64,000 bases of DNA from positions 124,001 to 188,000 of the forward strand of contig NZ_LMUK01000051.1 of the NCBI RefSeq assembly GCF_009766005.1, written 5' to 3'. Below, one piece after another: positions 1 through 9,037 of this stretch. Under the pieces are notes generated by a model that had not been told where the DNA came from, searched no databases, and saw only the letters and a list, made by a program, of their open reading frames with translations. The position numbers were made by a program, and so were the translations under genes. This DNA is from Bradyrhizobium sp. S69 (GTDB taxonomy: Bacteria; Pseudomonadota; Alphaproteobacteria; Rhizobiales; Xanthobacteraceae). Each line of letters opens with the position of its first letter. Position 1 is the first letter of the stretch.

Positions 1-2
1 TC

Positions 3-989
3 GGCGAGATCGTGATGTTCGTAAGTTTCGCCACCATGCTGATCCAGAAGCTCGAGCAGGTGGTCGGCTTCATCAACAGCGTGTTCATGGAGGCGCCTCG
101 CTTACAGGAATTCTTCAACGTGCTCGATGCCGTCCCGGTGGTCCGCGACCGGCCCGATGCGATCGATACCGGACGGCTCTCGGGGCTGGTCGAATTCAAC
201 GACGTGTCGTTCTCCTATGACGGCAAGCGGCCCGCGGTCGAAGACCTCTCCTTCACCGCACTGCCCGGCCAGAGCATCGCGCTGGTCGGCCCGACCGGCG
301 CCGGCAAATCCACCGCGATCGCGCTGTTGCACCGCGCCTTCGATCCGCAGTCCGGCTTCATCAAGATCGACGGCATGGATGTGCGCGGCCTGACCTTGAC
401 GGCGCTGCGGCGAAATATCGGCGTGGTGTTCCAGGAGGCGCTGCTGTTCAACCGCTCGATCGCGGACAATCTGCGCGTCGGCAAACCCGATGCCAGCGAG
501 GAAGAAATGCGGCTTGCGGCGAGCCGCGCCCAGGCGCTGGAATTCATCGAGCGCGGCGAACTGAAATTCGACACCAATGTCGGCGAGCGCGGCCGGATGT
601 TGTCCGGCGGCGAGCGGCAGCGGCTGTCGATCGCACGCGCGCTATTGAAGGATCCGCCGATCCTGATCCTCGACGAAGCCACCAGCGCGCTGGATGCCGT
701 GACCGAGGCCAGGGTCAATGCCGCTCTCGACGAAGTGATGAAGGGACGCACCACCTTCGTGATCGCGCACCGGCTTTCGACCATCCGCAACGCCACGCGC
801 ATCCTGCTGTTCGATAGCGGGCGCGTGATCGAAAGCGGAACGTTCGACGAATTGGTGGCAAAAGGCGGCCGTTTTGCGGAACTCGCAAGAGCCCAGTTCA
901 TGGTGCAAGAAAATGGCCAGCAGAACGCCCCGCCGAATATCCCGCAGAGCGTTGCGCCGAACGCCGACAGCGCCGCTGTCAAGATTTAG
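3..989 (+). CDS. ndvA: Cyclic beta-1,2-glucan ABC exporter, C-terminal part (NdvA/ChvA type)
   Basis: This is the C-terminal half of an inner-membrane ABC exporter with fused permease and ATPase. The reading frame is open to the left edge, so the roughly 270 residues holding the membrane segments lie outside the window. Counting from the first in-frame ATG at 12, the last coupling helix region is followed by a full nucleotide-binding domain: Walker A GPTGAGKS at about 93-100, Q-loop VVFQEALLF, signature LSGGERQ, Walker B LILDEATSALD and switch histidine in IAHRLSTI. Wording around the Q-loop and signature fits the NdvA/ChvA family, which exports cyclic beta-1,2-glucan to the periplasm for osmotic adaptation and host interaction. 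The substrate is inferred from family resemblance. The tail after residue 300 is a Gln/Asn/Pro-rich extension with no recognised domain. Confidence 0.85.
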   Translation, partial: GEIVMFVSFATMLIQKLEQVVGFINSVFMEAPRLQEFFNVLDAVPVVRDRPDAIDTGRLSGLVEFNDVSFSYDGKRPAVEDLSFTALPGQSIALVGPTGAGKSTAIALLHRAFDPQSGFIKIDGMDVRGLTLTALRRNIGVVFQEALLFNRSIADNLRVGKPDASEEEMRLAASRAQALEFIERGELKFDTNVGERGRMLSGGERQRLSIARALLKDPPILILDEATSALDAVTEARVNAALDEVMKGRTTFVIAHRLSTIRNATRILLFDSGRVIESGTFDELVAKGGRFAELARAQFMVQENGQQNAPPNIPQSVAPNADSAAVKI

Positions 990-1151
990 GCATTACCGGA
1001 ATTTGGCCTTTTTCGTCCACGATTTAATCCCATAAGCTCTGTTCCGGACCGACAAGCCGGTATAGGTTTGCGGCCGCCGTCAGCGACGGTACAGGACATA
1101 TTTAAGCCACCGCACGCTTGAACTGAAAGTCATAGCCAGGACCATCCCTTG

Positions 1152-2627
1152 ATGGGGCGGATCTCAAAGGACCGGAATCGGATAGTGCATTTTCTTCGCC
1201 CGTTGCTTCGCAGATCACCCTTGAACTGGATCGTTGTTGTCGCGGCAGTCGCCGCCGTCTACGCGGCGCTTGCCGTCGTGACGCCACGCGTGGCGCAGGC
1301 GGAAGCGCTGCTGCTGATCGAGGCCGATACCGGCAAGGTGTTGCAGGCCGATAATGCGACCATGCCGTGGTATCCGGCCTCCTTGAGCAAGATGATGACG
1401 GCCTATGTCACGCTCAAGGCGGTCAAGGAGGGGCGTATCACGCTCGATACGCTGTTCTCGGTCTCGGCGGTCGCCGCCTCGCAGTCGCCATCGAAGATGG
1501 GCTTCAAGCCCGGCACCCAGCTCACGGTCGACAACGCGCTGAAGATGATGCTGGTGAAGTCGGCCAACGACATGGCCGTGGTGCTTGCCGAAGGCGTCGG
1601 CGGCTCGATCGACGGCTTCGCGGTGCAAATGAACGAGGCCGCGCAGCGCCTCGGCATGACGCAGACCAGCTACGTCAATCCGAATGGCCTGCCCGCCGAC
1701 GGCCAGATCACCTCGGCGCGGGATCTGGCGATCCTGGCCCGCGCGATCATCCGCGAACTGCCGGAATACGAATATTTCGTCCACATTCCCGCGATCAAGT
1801 TCGGCCGCAAGGTGACGCAGAATTTCAACAAGCTGATCGGACGCTATCCCGGCGCCGACGGCTTCAAGACCGGCTTCATCTGTGCGTCCGGCTACAATTT
1901 GGTCGGATCGGCTACCCGCGACGGCAAGCGGCTGATCGCCGTGGTGCTCGGCGCGTCGTCCGGCACGATGCGCGCGGTCAGGGCCGCGCAATTGCTCGAT
2001 CGCGGCTTTGCCGGCAATAATCTGTCGTGGCTGCGCCCCTCGCTGGGCACGGTCGATCAGCTGGCCCCGATCGACGCGTCACCGCCGAACCTGCGCGAGG
2101 AAATGTGCAGCGGCAAGCACAAGCATCAGGGCACCGACGCGGATGAGGAAGCTTCTGCCGGCAGCGCCGACGGCTCGGCCACTGGCACGACCGGCCTGAC
2201 CTTCTTTGCCGCCGGGCTGCAACCGCCGATGGTGAAGCCTGCGGACCTGATGGCTGCCGCTCCCGCCGCGGCCGAACCGATCACGGTTTATACCGGTCCG
2301 ACGCGGACAGGCGCGGCATTGATCGCCGCGGTCGCAGCAGACACCGACCAGCAGAACGTGCGGCCGAAGGGCAAGAAGGGGCGCCACGGCGCCAAGAAGG
2401 CTGACACCGAGGCCACGGATGCCGGCGAGAACGCCAAATCCGATGCCGCAGCCAAACCGGCCGGCGCCAAGCATGCCAATGCCAAGCCGGATGCCGCGGC
2501 CAAATCCACCGACAAATCCACCGACCTGCCCGCCGCGAAGAAGCCCACCAAGCCGAAGTCGGCGGCAAAGCCGTCAGCCAATCCGGCCCCCAAGAGCAGC
2601 AACGGCGACGCCAAGCCCGCCGGCTAA
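1152..2627 (+). CDS. D-alanyl-D-alanine carboxypeptidase (penicillin-binding protein, S11 family)
   Basis: A periplasmic DD-peptidase that trims the terminal D-Ala of peptidoglycan stem peptides. All three active-site motifs are visible: S77-x-x-K80 in PASLSKMM, S137-A-N139, and K239-T-G in DGFKTGF. A hydrophobic stretch at about 25-42 followed by VAQA gives a signal peptide or anchor. The catalytic domain ends near residue 300. After that the protein has about 190 residues rich in Ala, Lys, Pro and Asp instead of the usual PBP5 beta-domain, ending in a repetitive Lys/Ala/Pro tail. That tail could bind wall polymer or DNA by charge, which is only a guess. An in-frame TTG at 1149 has slightly better spacing to AGGA and could be the true start. 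It stands alone upstream of fadD. Confidence 0.9.
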   Translation: MGRISKDRNRIVHFLRPLLRRSPLNWIVVVAAVAAVYAALAVVTPRVAQAEALLLIEADTGKVLQADNATMPWYPASLSKMMTAYVTLKAVKEGRITLDTLFSVSAVAASQSPSKMGFKPGTQLTVDNALKMMLVKSANDMAVVLAEGVGGSIDGFAVQMNEAAQRLGMTQTSYVNPNGLPADGQITSARDLAILARAIIRELPEYEYFVHIPAIKFGRKVTQNFNKLIGRYPGADGFKTGFICASGYNLVGSATRDGKRLIAVVLGASSGTMRAVRAAQLLDRGFAGNNLSWLRPSLGTVDQLAPIDASPPNLREEMCSGKHKHQGTDADEEASAGSADGSATGTTGLTFFAAGLQPPMVKPADLMAAAPAAAEPITVYTGPTRTGAALIAAVAADTDQQNVRPKGKKGRHGAKKADTEATDAGENAKSDAAAKPAGAKHANAKPDAAAKSTDKSTDLPAAKKPTKPKSAAKPSANPAPKSSNGDAKPAG

Positions 2628-2640
2628 ACCAATCGGCGAA

Positions 2641-2720
2641 GACCGGCCGGGACTAGCCAAGGCTAGCCAAGACCAACCAACGCCGACCAAAGCTGACCGG
2701 GACCCGCCAAGACGGGCCGG
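2641..2720. repeat. Degenerate 10-bp tandem repeat
   Basis: Eight consecutive decamers follow the carboxypeptidase stop codon, most of them sharing the core CCAA at positions 7-10 (for example GACTAGCCAA then GGCTAGCCAA then GACCAACCAA). The units stay in phase at exactly 10 bp. No reading frame of note crosses it. Function unknown. Confidence 0.5.
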
Positions 2721-2855
2721 CCATGCGCCGGCGTGCCCCCGCCGCTTGCCATCGGCGGCTTCCTTGCTCAATACTGACCGGAACAAGGCGTCCCGTCCCA
2801 AGACATTGGCAAGAAGCGGGAAATAAGCTGACAACGAAACCAGAGGGGAAATACC

Positions 2856-4538
2856 ATGGAGCGGATCTGGCTCAAGCAATATCCGGCCGGCGTGCCCGCC
2901 GATATCGACGTGACCCACTATTCATCGCTCGTCGAGTTGCTGGAAGAAAGTTTTGCGAAGTTCGCGGATCGCAAGGCCTTCATCTGCATGGACAAGTCGA
3001 TCAGCTACCGCGATCTCGACGAGATGTCCCGGGCGCTCGGCGCCTATCTGCAAGGCAAAGGCCTGAAACAGGGCGCCCGCGTCGCGCTGATGATGCCGAA
3101 CGTGTTGCAATATCCGATCGCGACCGCCGCGGTATTGCGCGCGGGCTACGCCGTCGTCAACGTCAACCCGCTGTATACGCCGCGCGAGCTCGAGCACCAG
3201 CTCAAGGATTCAGGCGCCGAGGCGATCATCGTTCTGGAGAATTTTGCCACCACCGTGCAGAAGGTGATCGCCAGCACCGCGGTCAAGCACGTCATCATCG
3301 GCAGCATGGGCGATCTGCTCGGCCTGAAAGGCATGATCGTCAATCTGGTGGTGCGCCGCGTCAAGAAAATGGTGCCGGCCTATTCGCTCCCCGGCGCCGT
3401 GCTGTTCAATGACGCGGTGACGTCCGGCCGCGGCATGAAGTTCAACAAGCCGAAGATCTCCCCCGACGACGTTGCGTTCCTGCAATATACCGGCGGCACC
3501 ACCGGCGTCTCCAAGGGCGCGACGCTGCTTCATCGCAACATTCTCGCCAACGTGCTGCAGAACGACGCCTGGCTGCAGCCGGCGCTGGTCCAGCCGCCGC
3601 ATGTCGAGCAGCTGTTCATCGTCTGCGCGCTGCCGCTCTATCACATCTTCGCATTGACCGCCTGCTACCTGCTGGCGATGCGCGCCGGCGGCGTCAACCT
3701 GCTGATTCCCAACCCGCGCGACATGGGCGGCTTCATCAAGGAGCTGACGAAATACCAGGTCAACAGCTTCCCGGCGGTCAACACGCTCTACAACGGCCTG
3801 CTGCATCACCCGGAGTTCGGCAAGATCGATTTCTCCAAGCTCAAGATCTCGAACGGTGGCGGCATGGCGGTGCAGCGCCCGGTCGCGGAACAGTGGAAGA
3901 AACTGACCGGCTGCAGCATTGCCGAGGGCTACGGCCTGTCGGAAACCTCGCCGACGCTGACCTGCAATACGGCGGACTCGGCCGAGTTCAATGGCTCGAT
4001 CGGCATTCCCGTGCCCTCGACCTACATTTCGATCCGGGATGATGACGGCAACGAAGTGCCGCTCGGCGAGCCCGGCGAAATCTGCGCCAAGGGCCCGCAA
4101 GTGATGGCGGGTTACTGGAACAGGCCGGACGAGACCGCGAAGGTGATGACCCCGGATGGCTATTTCCGCACCGGCGACATCGGCGTGATGACGGCGGATG
4201 GCTACACCAAGATCGTCGATCGCAAGAAGGATATGATCCTGGTTTCAGGCTTCAACGTCTATCCGAACGAGATCGAAGAAGTGATCGCCAGTCACCCCGG
4301 CGTGCTGGAATGCGCCGTGATCGGCGTACAGGACTCCAGGTCCGGCGAGGCGGTGAAGGCCTTCATCGTCAAGAAGGACCCCACTGTCACGGCCGAAGAG
4401 ATCATCAAGTTCTGCGGCACCCAGCTCACCAACTATAAAGTGCCGAAGCAGATCGAGTTCCGGACCGACCTGCCCAAGACCAATGTCGGAAAGATCCTGC
4501 GCCGTGAATTGCGCGACGAGAAGAAAGCTGCCGCTTAA
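2856..4538 (+). CDS. fadD: Long-chain fatty-acid--CoA ligase
   Basis: An acyl-activating enzyme that makes acyl-CoA from fatty acid, ATP and CoA, feeding beta-oxidation or lipid synthesis at the inner face of the membrane. The 560-residue length matches bacterial FadD. Motifs in order: AMP-binding loop YTGGTTGVSKG at about 211, GYGLSETSP at about 360, YFRTGD at about 437, hinge DRKKDMILVSGFNVYPNEIE at about 454, and the catalytic lysine in GKILRRELR near 544. A GAGGGG ribosome site sits 7-8 bases before the ATG. It is transcribed alone. The fatty-acid chain-length preference cannot be read from the sequence. Confidence 0.9.
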   Translation: MERIWLKQYPAGVPADIDVTHYSSLVELLEESFAKFADRKAFICMDKSISYRDLDEMSRALGAYLQGKGLKQGARVALMMPNVLQYPIATAAVLRAGYAVVNVNPLYTPRELEHQLKDSGAEAIIVLENFATTVQKVIASTAVKHVIIGSMGDLLGLKGMIVNLVVRRVKKMVPAYSLPGAVLFNDAVTSGRGMKFNKPKISPDDVAFLQYTGGTTGVSKGATLLHRNILANVLQNDAWLQPALVQPPHVEQLFIVCALPLYHIFALTACYLLAMRAGGVNLLIPNPRDMGGFIKELTKYQVNSFPAVNTLYNGLLHHPEFGKIDFSKLKISNGGGMAVQRPVAEQWKKLTGCSIAEGYGLSETSPTLTCNTADSAEFNGSIGIPVPSTYISIRDDDGNEVPLGEPGEICAKGPQVMAGYWNRPDETAKVMTPDGYFRTGDIGVMTADGYTKIVDRKKDMILVSGFNVYPNEIEEVIASHPGVLECAVIGVQDSRSGEAVKAFIVKKDPTVTAEEIIKFCGTQLTNYKVPKQIEFRTDLPKTNVGKILRRELRDEKKAAA

Positions 4539-4559
4539 GCTACGGCAGTTACACAATCG

Positions 4560-4651
4560 TCATTGCGAGGAGCGAAGCGACGAAGCAATCCAGAGCAACC
4601 GGCGATGCCCGTGTGGCATGGATTGCTTCGTCGCTTCGCTCCTCGCAATGA
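4560..4651. repeat. Perfect 33-bp inverted repeat (dispersed intergenic palindrome)
   Basis: Arms at 4560-4592 and 4619-4651 are perfect reverse complements over 33 bp with a 26-bp loop. The arm beginning TCATTGCGAGGAGCGAAGCG is a well-known dispersed intergenic element of Bradyrhizobium-type genomes; a related half copy starts at 13930. It could fold into a very stable hairpin after fadD and act as a transcript end, although no T-run follows. Confidence 0.85.
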
Positions 4652-4760
4652 CATGCAAATAATTGCGGCATCGCGCCCCCTCAAGCGGCGGTGAGGATGG
4701 CTTTCCTCCAGGCCGCAAAATGGGCTATGACATGCCCGCACATTGTAAGGAGAATTGACG

Positions 4761-5246
4761 ATGACCATCCAAGTTGGCGACAAGCTGCCCGAAGCGAAAT
4801 TCCGCGTGATGACGGCGGAAGGTCCGCAGGTCAAAACCACCGACGACATCTTCAAGGGCAAGAAGGTCGCGCTGTTCGCGGTGCCCGGCGCCTATACCGG
4901 CACCTGCCACAAGATGCATCTGCCGAGCATCTTCCTCAACGCCTATGCCATCAAGGACAAGGGCGTGAACTCGATCGCGATCGTCTCGGTCAATGACGCC
5001 TTTGTCATGAACGCCTGGAAGCGCGACACCGACCAGCGCGACGAAGCCACCTTCCTCGCCGACGGCAACGCCGAATTCACCAAGGCCATCGGCATGGAAC
5101 TCGACGCCTCCGGCAACGGCCTTGGCATACGCTCCAAGCGCTACTCGATGCTGGTGGAAGACGGCGTGGTCAAGAAGCTCAACCTCGAGCCGGCCCCCGG
5201 CAAGGTCGAAGTTTCGGGCGGCGACACCCTGCTCGGGCAGCTCTGA
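4761..5246 (+). CDS. Peroxiredoxin (Prx5/redoxin type, 1-Cys)
   Basis: A thiol peroxidase of 161 residues that reduces hydrogen and organic peroxides. The peroxidatic motif is PGAYTGTC at 42-49, with C49 as the attacking cysteine. It is the only cysteine in the protein, so it must use an external thiol (glutathione/glutaredoxin is usual for this family). GTCHKMHLP, the following VNDAFVMNAW and the RYSMLVEDG block are characteristic of the Prx5/hybrid peroxiredoxin group. An upstream TTG at 4755 is in frame, but the AGGAG at 4748-4752 is correctly spaced for ATG 4761, which is chosen here. Cytoplasmic; no signal peptide. Confidence 0.9.
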   Translation: MTIQVGDKLPEAKFRVMTAEGPQVKTTDDIFKGKKVALFAVPGAYTGTCHKMHLPSIFLNAYAIKDKGVNSIAIVSVNDAFVMNAWKRDTDQRDEATFLADGNAEFTKAIGMELDASGNGLGIRSKRYSMLVEDGVVKKLNLEPAPGKVEVSGGDTLLGQL

Positions 5247-5286
5247 GTTAGAGCTTTCGGCGACTATCGTTGTCGTCACATACTGT

Positions 5287-5416
5287 CGTCATCACCCGCG
5301 AAAGCGGGTGATCCAGTATTCCAGAGCGTTTGTGCTTAGCGCCGGCGCTCTGGAATACTGGATCGCCCGGTCCCAGTGCGCAATTGCGCACAAGGCCGGG
5401 CGACGACGGTGGTGAT
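5287..5416. repeat. Dispersed palindromic repeat cluster
   Basis: A composite of hairpins after the peroxiredoxin gene: a small CCCGCGAAAGCGGG hairpin, an 18-bp perfect inverted repeat (5310-5327 with 5347-5364) and the palindrome TGCGCAATTGCGCA at 5377-5390. The pattern matches repeats found throughout Bradyrhizobium genomes between convergent genes. It separates the convergent peroxiredoxin and rnhA genes and may end transcription on both sides. Confidence 0.75.
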
Positions 5417-5445
5417 TAAATCAATCGCCTCGACCTTACTAAACC

Positions 5446-5895
5446 CTACTTCAACCTCGCCATCGCGACGCCCTCGCGCGCCAACTGATCGGCGCGTTCG
5501 TTTTCGTCGTGGCCGGCGTGGCCCTTGATCCAGTGCCAGCGCACCTCATGCGGCTTGAGGGCCGCGTCCAGCCGTTGCCAGAGGTCGACGTTCTTGACCG
5601 GCTTCTTGTCGGCGGTGCGCCAGCCGTTCTTCTTCCAGCCATGGATCCAGCCGGTGATGCCCTGGCGCACATACTGGCTGTCGGTGACGAGGTCAACGAC
5701 ACACGGCTTCTTCAACGCCTCCAGCGCCGAGATCGCCGCCATCAGCTCCATGCGGTTGTTGGTGGTGTGCGGCTCGCCGCCCTTCAATTCCTTTTCGACA
5801 TCGCCGAATTTGAGGATCGCGCCCCAGCCGCCCGGCCCCGGATTGCCCGAGCAGGCGCCGTCGGTGTGAATGACGACCGTGGGATGTTCGCTCAC
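5446..5895 (-). CDS. rnhA: Ribonuclease HI
   Basis: Cleaves the RNA strand of RNA-DNA hybrids (R-loops, Okazaki primers). The 149-residue product has the RNase H carboxylates in order: D12 in HTDGACSGNPG, E50 in NNRMELMAA, D72 in TDSQYV, then HAGHDENERAD near the C-terminus supplying the flexible histidine and fourth aspartate. The start is taken as GTG at 5895, giving MSEHPTVV. It overlaps the thrB stop as GTGA, implying translational coupling. An in-frame ATG far upstream would add nearly 100 residues read out of frame through thrB, so it is rejected. Third gene of an ispH-thrB-rnhA operon. Confidence 0.93.
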   Translation of the reverse strand: MSEHPTVVIHTDGACSGNPGPGGWGAILKFGDVEKELKGGEPHTTNNRMELMAAISALEALKKPCVVDLVTDSQYVRQGITGWIHGWKKNGWRTADKKPVKNVDLWQRLDAALKPHEVRWHWIKGHAGHDENERADQLAREGVAMARLK

Positions 5896-6875
5896 GCTAC
5901 CAGCCCTGAAACCGCGATGCCGTAATCGCGCGCGCTCGTTACGCTCTGGTGAAAGCGCAGCTTGCGGACATATTCCAGTGGATCCTTGGGCCGCACCAGC
6001 GCGCCCGGCGGAACGTTGAGGAAGTCCACCAGCCGGGTCAGCAGGAAGCGCAACGCCGCACCTCGCGCCAACAGCGGCAGCGCGTTCTGCTCGGCCTCTG
6101 ACAACGGCCGTTCGCGGCCATAGGCGTTGAGGAAAGCGCGCGCCTTGGTGACGTTGAACGAACAATCGCTCTCGAAGCACCAGGCGTTGAGGCAGATCGC
6201 AACGTCATACGCCAGCATGTCGTCGCAGGCGAAGGTGAAATCGATGATGCCGGAGAGCTTGTCGCCGAGAAAGAACACATTGTCCGGAAACAGATCGGCG
6301 TGGATCACGCCCGACGGCAGATCCTTCGGCCAGACATTGCTTTCCAGATAATCCAGTTCAGCGCCGATGAAGCCGCCGAGACCGTGCTGCACTTCATCGG
6401 CCCGAGGGACTGCCTGTTCGAACAGCGGACGCCAGCCGGACACCGACAGCGCGTTGGCGCGCGACATCCTGAAATCGCGCCCGGCCAGATGCATTTTCGC
6501 CAGCGCCTGGCCGACGCCGGCGCAATGCGCCGCGTTCGGCTTGCGCGGCCAGACGCCTTCGAGAAAATTGATGATCGCCGCGGGCCGGCCGGCCAGCGTG
6601 CTCAGCGCTTCGCCCGATTTGTTCTTCAGCGGTTGCGGGCAATTGATGCCGTGCGCGGCCAGATGGGTCATCAGACCGAGAAAGAACGGCAGATCGTCCC
6701 TGACGACGCGCTTCTCATACAAGGTCAGGATGAACGAGCCGGCCGACGTGTGCAGCAGGAAGTTGGAATTCTCGACGCCCTCGGCGATGCCCTTGTAGGA
6801 CAGCAATTCGCCGATGTCGTAATGGCTCAGGAACTCCGCAAGCTCGTCGGCGGCAACGTCGGTGTAGACCGCCAT
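5892..6875 (-). CDS. thrB: Homoserine kinase (aminoglycoside-kinase-like ThrB)
   Basis: Phosphorylates L-homoserine in threonine synthesis. This is the kinase-fold ThrB found in alphaproteobacteria and pseudomonads, not the GHMP-type enzyme of enterics. Visible hallmarks are the N-terminal glycine-rich turn IAEGVENSNFLLHT, the catalytic loop VIHADLFPDN at about 190 and the metal-binding GIIDFTFACDD that follows. The length of 327 is normal. It begins 5 bases after ispH and shares 4 bases with rnhA, so the three are almost certainly co-transcribed, a conserved order in this order of bacteria. Confidence 0.93.
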   Translation of the reverse strand: MAVYTDVAADELAEFLSHYDIGELLSYKGIAEGVENSNFLLHTSAGSFILTLYEKRVVRDDLPFFLGLMTHLAAHGINCPQPLKNKSGEALSTLAGRPAAIINFLEGVWPRKPNAAHCAGVGQALAKMHLAGRDFRMSRANALSVSGWRPLFEQAVPRADEVQHGLGGFIGAELDYLESNVWPKDLPSGVIHADLFPDNVFFLGDKLSGIIDFTFACDDMLAYDVAICLNAWCFESDCSFNVTKARAFLNAYGRERPLSEAEQNALPLLARGAALRFLLTRLVDFLNVPPGALVRPKDPLEYVRKLRFHQSVTSARDYGIAVSGLVA

Positions 6876-6880
6876 GGAGA

Positions 6881-7846
6881 TTACTCGGCGGCGTCGGGCC
6901 GCAGCGAACGCGGCAGCGGGAAGAATTCATTCTCTTCCGCGGCCGAGACCGTCTCCACATGCAATTCGTAGCGTTCGGCGAACGCGCCCATGATCTCCTC
7001 GACGATCACTTCCGGCGCCGAGGCGCCCGCGGTAATGCCGAGGCTCTTGATGCCTTCGAAGCGCGACCAATCGATGTCGGCGGCGCGCTGCGCCAGCACC
7101 GAAACCGGGCAACCTTCGCGTTCGGCGACTTCGCGCAAGCGCTGCGAATTCGAGGAGTTCGGCGCGCCGACCACGATCAGGGCGTCGACCACCGGCGCCA
7201 CCTTCTTGACCGCGAGTTGGCGGTTGGTGGTGGCGTAGCAGATGTCTTCCTTGTGTGGCCCGGAGATGTTCGGGAACCGGCCCTTCAGCATCGCGACGAT
7301 CTCGGCGGTGTCGTCGATCGACAGCGTGGTCTGGGTCACGAAGGCGAGGTTATTCGGATCCTTCGGCGTGAAGGTCTTGGCGTCTTCGTTGGTCTCGATC
7401 AGCGTCACCGCACCCTGCGGCAATTGGCCGAGCGTGCCGACCACTTCCGGGTGATGCGAATGCCCGATCAGCAGGATTTCGCGGCCGCGCTTGAAGTGGA
7501 TCGCAGCCTCGCGGTGCACCTTGGTGACCAGCGGGCAGGTGGCATCCAGCGAAAAGAAATTGCGCGACTTGGCGTCCGCGGGCACCGATTTGGGAACCCC
7601 GTGGGCCGAAAACACCACCGGCGCATTGGTATTGTCGGGGATTTCGGCGAGTTCCTCGACGAAAATCGCGCCCTTGGCCCTCAGGCTGTCGACCACATAG
7701 CGGTTGTGGACGATCTCGTGGCGCACATAGACCGGGGCGCCATAGATGGTCAGCGCCCGTTCCACGGTGTCGATGGCCCGTACCACGCCGGCGCAAAAGC
7801 CCCGGGGAGAACAAAGCACGATTTTGAGCGCTGGTTTGGCCTGCAT
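6881..7846 (-). CDS. ispH: 4-hydroxy-3-methylbut-2-enyl diphosphate reductase
   Basis: Last enzyme of the MEP isoprenoid pathway, reducing HMBPP to IPP and DMAPP with a [4Fe-4S] cluster. The three cluster cysteines are seen at C18 (PRGFCAG), C104 (DATCPLV) and C203 (DICYATTNRQ). The conserved HNRYVV and GHSHHPEV blocks supply substrate-binding histidines. At 321 residues it is full length. It is the first gene of the ispH-thrB-rnhA operon and is divergent from trcR across a 220-base gap that should hold both promoters. Confidence 0.95.
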   Translation of the reverse strand: MQAKPALKIVLCSPRGFCAGVVRAIDTVERALTIYGAPVYVRHEIVHNRYVVDSLRAKGAIFVEELAEIPDNTNAPVVFSAHGVPKSVPADAKSRNFFSLDATCPLVTKVHREAAIHFKRGREILLIGHSHHPEVVGTLGQLPQGAVTLIETNEDAKTFTPKDPNNLAFVTQTTLSIDDTAEIVAMLKGRFPNISGPHKEDICYATTNRQLAVKKVAPVVDALIVVGAPNSSNSQRLREVAEREGCPVSVLAQRAADIDWSRFEGIKSLGITAGASAPEVIVEEIMGAFAERYELHVETVSAAEENEFFPLPRSLRPDAAE

Positions 7847-8067
7847 GGGAGCTATCTCGGGACCGAATCACCCCTCGCCGACGGGCCAAGGAACGGTCAT
7901 TGCAAAGCTACGACTTGGGACTGCTTTCGGGCGCTGTCAAGGCCGTTTAGCAGGCCCATTGCGCGGTTAGCCTCGGACGGCTTATATAGGGCGTAATTCC
8001 CGTCATCGCTGATGACTACCGACTTCGCCTCCGAAAAGAGGTGGGCGAAGCACTAAGGAGATTTGCC

Positions 8068-8763
8068 ATGAGCAATGCACCTCTGATGCCAAAGGCGACC
8101 GCCGTGTGGCTGGTCGACAATACCGCGCTGACCTTCGATCAGGTGGCCGATTTCACCAAAATGCACCCGCTCGAGGTCCGCGCCATCGCCGACGGCGACG
8201 CCGCCCAGGGTATCAAGGGCATGGACCCGATTTCGAACGGCCAGCTGACCCGCCTGGAGATCGAAAAGGGCGAGGGCGACCCGAACTACCGCCTCAAGCT
8301 CGAGGAGAGCAAGGTGACCCTGCCGCCGGCCGCCAAGAAGAAGGGCCCGCGCTATACGCCCGTTTCGCGCCGCCACGAGCGGCCGAGCGCGATCCTGTGG
8401 CTGGTGCGTAACCACCCCGAGTTGAAGGACGCCCAGATCATGCGGCTGGTCGGCACCACCAAGACCACCATTGCCAGCGTGCGCGACCGTACCCACTGGA
8501 ACGCCTCGACCCTGACCCCGATGGACCCGGTGACCCTCGGCCTGTGCTCGCAGATCGAGCTCGATTTCGAGGTGCAGCGCGCCGCCAAGGAAAAGCCGAT
8601 CGATACCGCCTATGGCGGCGCCACTTTGCTGCCGGCCTCCGAGACCACCCGCAAGGACGCGGAATTCGAGCCGTCCGAGAAACAGCGCGACGACCTCAAC
8701 GTCGATGCCGTGTTCGCCAAGCTGAAGACGATCGGTGGCAAGAAGGCGGAAGACGACGAATAA
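8068..8763 (+). CDS. trcR: Cell-cycle transcriptional regulator TrcR (DUF1013)
   Basis: A 231-residue protein of the DUF1013 family, restricted to alphaproteobacteria and named TrcR for its role in cell-cycle transcription. It has two helix-turn-helix-like segments: ATAVWLVDNTALTFDQVADF near the N-terminus and SAILWLVRNHPELKDAQIMRLVG near 105-130. A conserved basic KKKGPRYTPVSRRHERPS block lies between them. AAGGAG at 8055-8060 fixes the start at ATG 8068; the longer frame from 8041 has no such site. It is followed by a clear terminator, so it is a single-gene unit. Confidence 0.88.
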   Translation: MSNAPLMPKATAVWLVDNTALTFDQVADFTKMHPLEVRAIADGDAAQGIKGMDPISNGQLTRLEIEKGEGDPNYRLKLEESKVTLPPAAKKKGPRYTPVSRRHERPSAILWLVRNHPELKDAQIMRLVGTTKTTIASVRDRTHWNASTLTPMDPVTLGLCSQIELDFEVQRAAKEKPIDTAYGGATLLPASETTRKDAEFEPSEKQRDDLNVDAVFAKLKTIGGKKAEDDE

Positions 8764-8790
8764 CCGCAGGCGCCAGCACGAGACCATTGC

Positions 8791-8819
8791 AACGCGGCGG
8801 ATCAAACCGCCGCGTTTTT
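8791..8819 (+). terminator. Rho-independent terminator of trcR
   Basis: A perfect 10-bp stem (8791-8800 with 8807-8816), AACGCGGCGG pairing with CCGCCGCGTT around a 6-base loop, followed by a run of T residues, 27 bases after the trcR stop. Confidence 0.9.
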
Positions 8820-9037
8820 GTTTGCCCGGATGGAATTGCCGCACCAACCCGTAGCGATACGGATTGTTTTTCCGCGGGGAAAAATGGCATGTGCCCTCTT
8901 TCTGAAGAGAGCGCATCTACCGCAGGAATCTCTTGGCTACGCGCGCGGCTGCTTGGGGGAGCGGCATTCCTGTTTCGACAAGCGGCCGGCGAGTTCAGGA
9001 GCGGAACATCCCGGGCGACAAGCGTGAAGCGTTCGCG

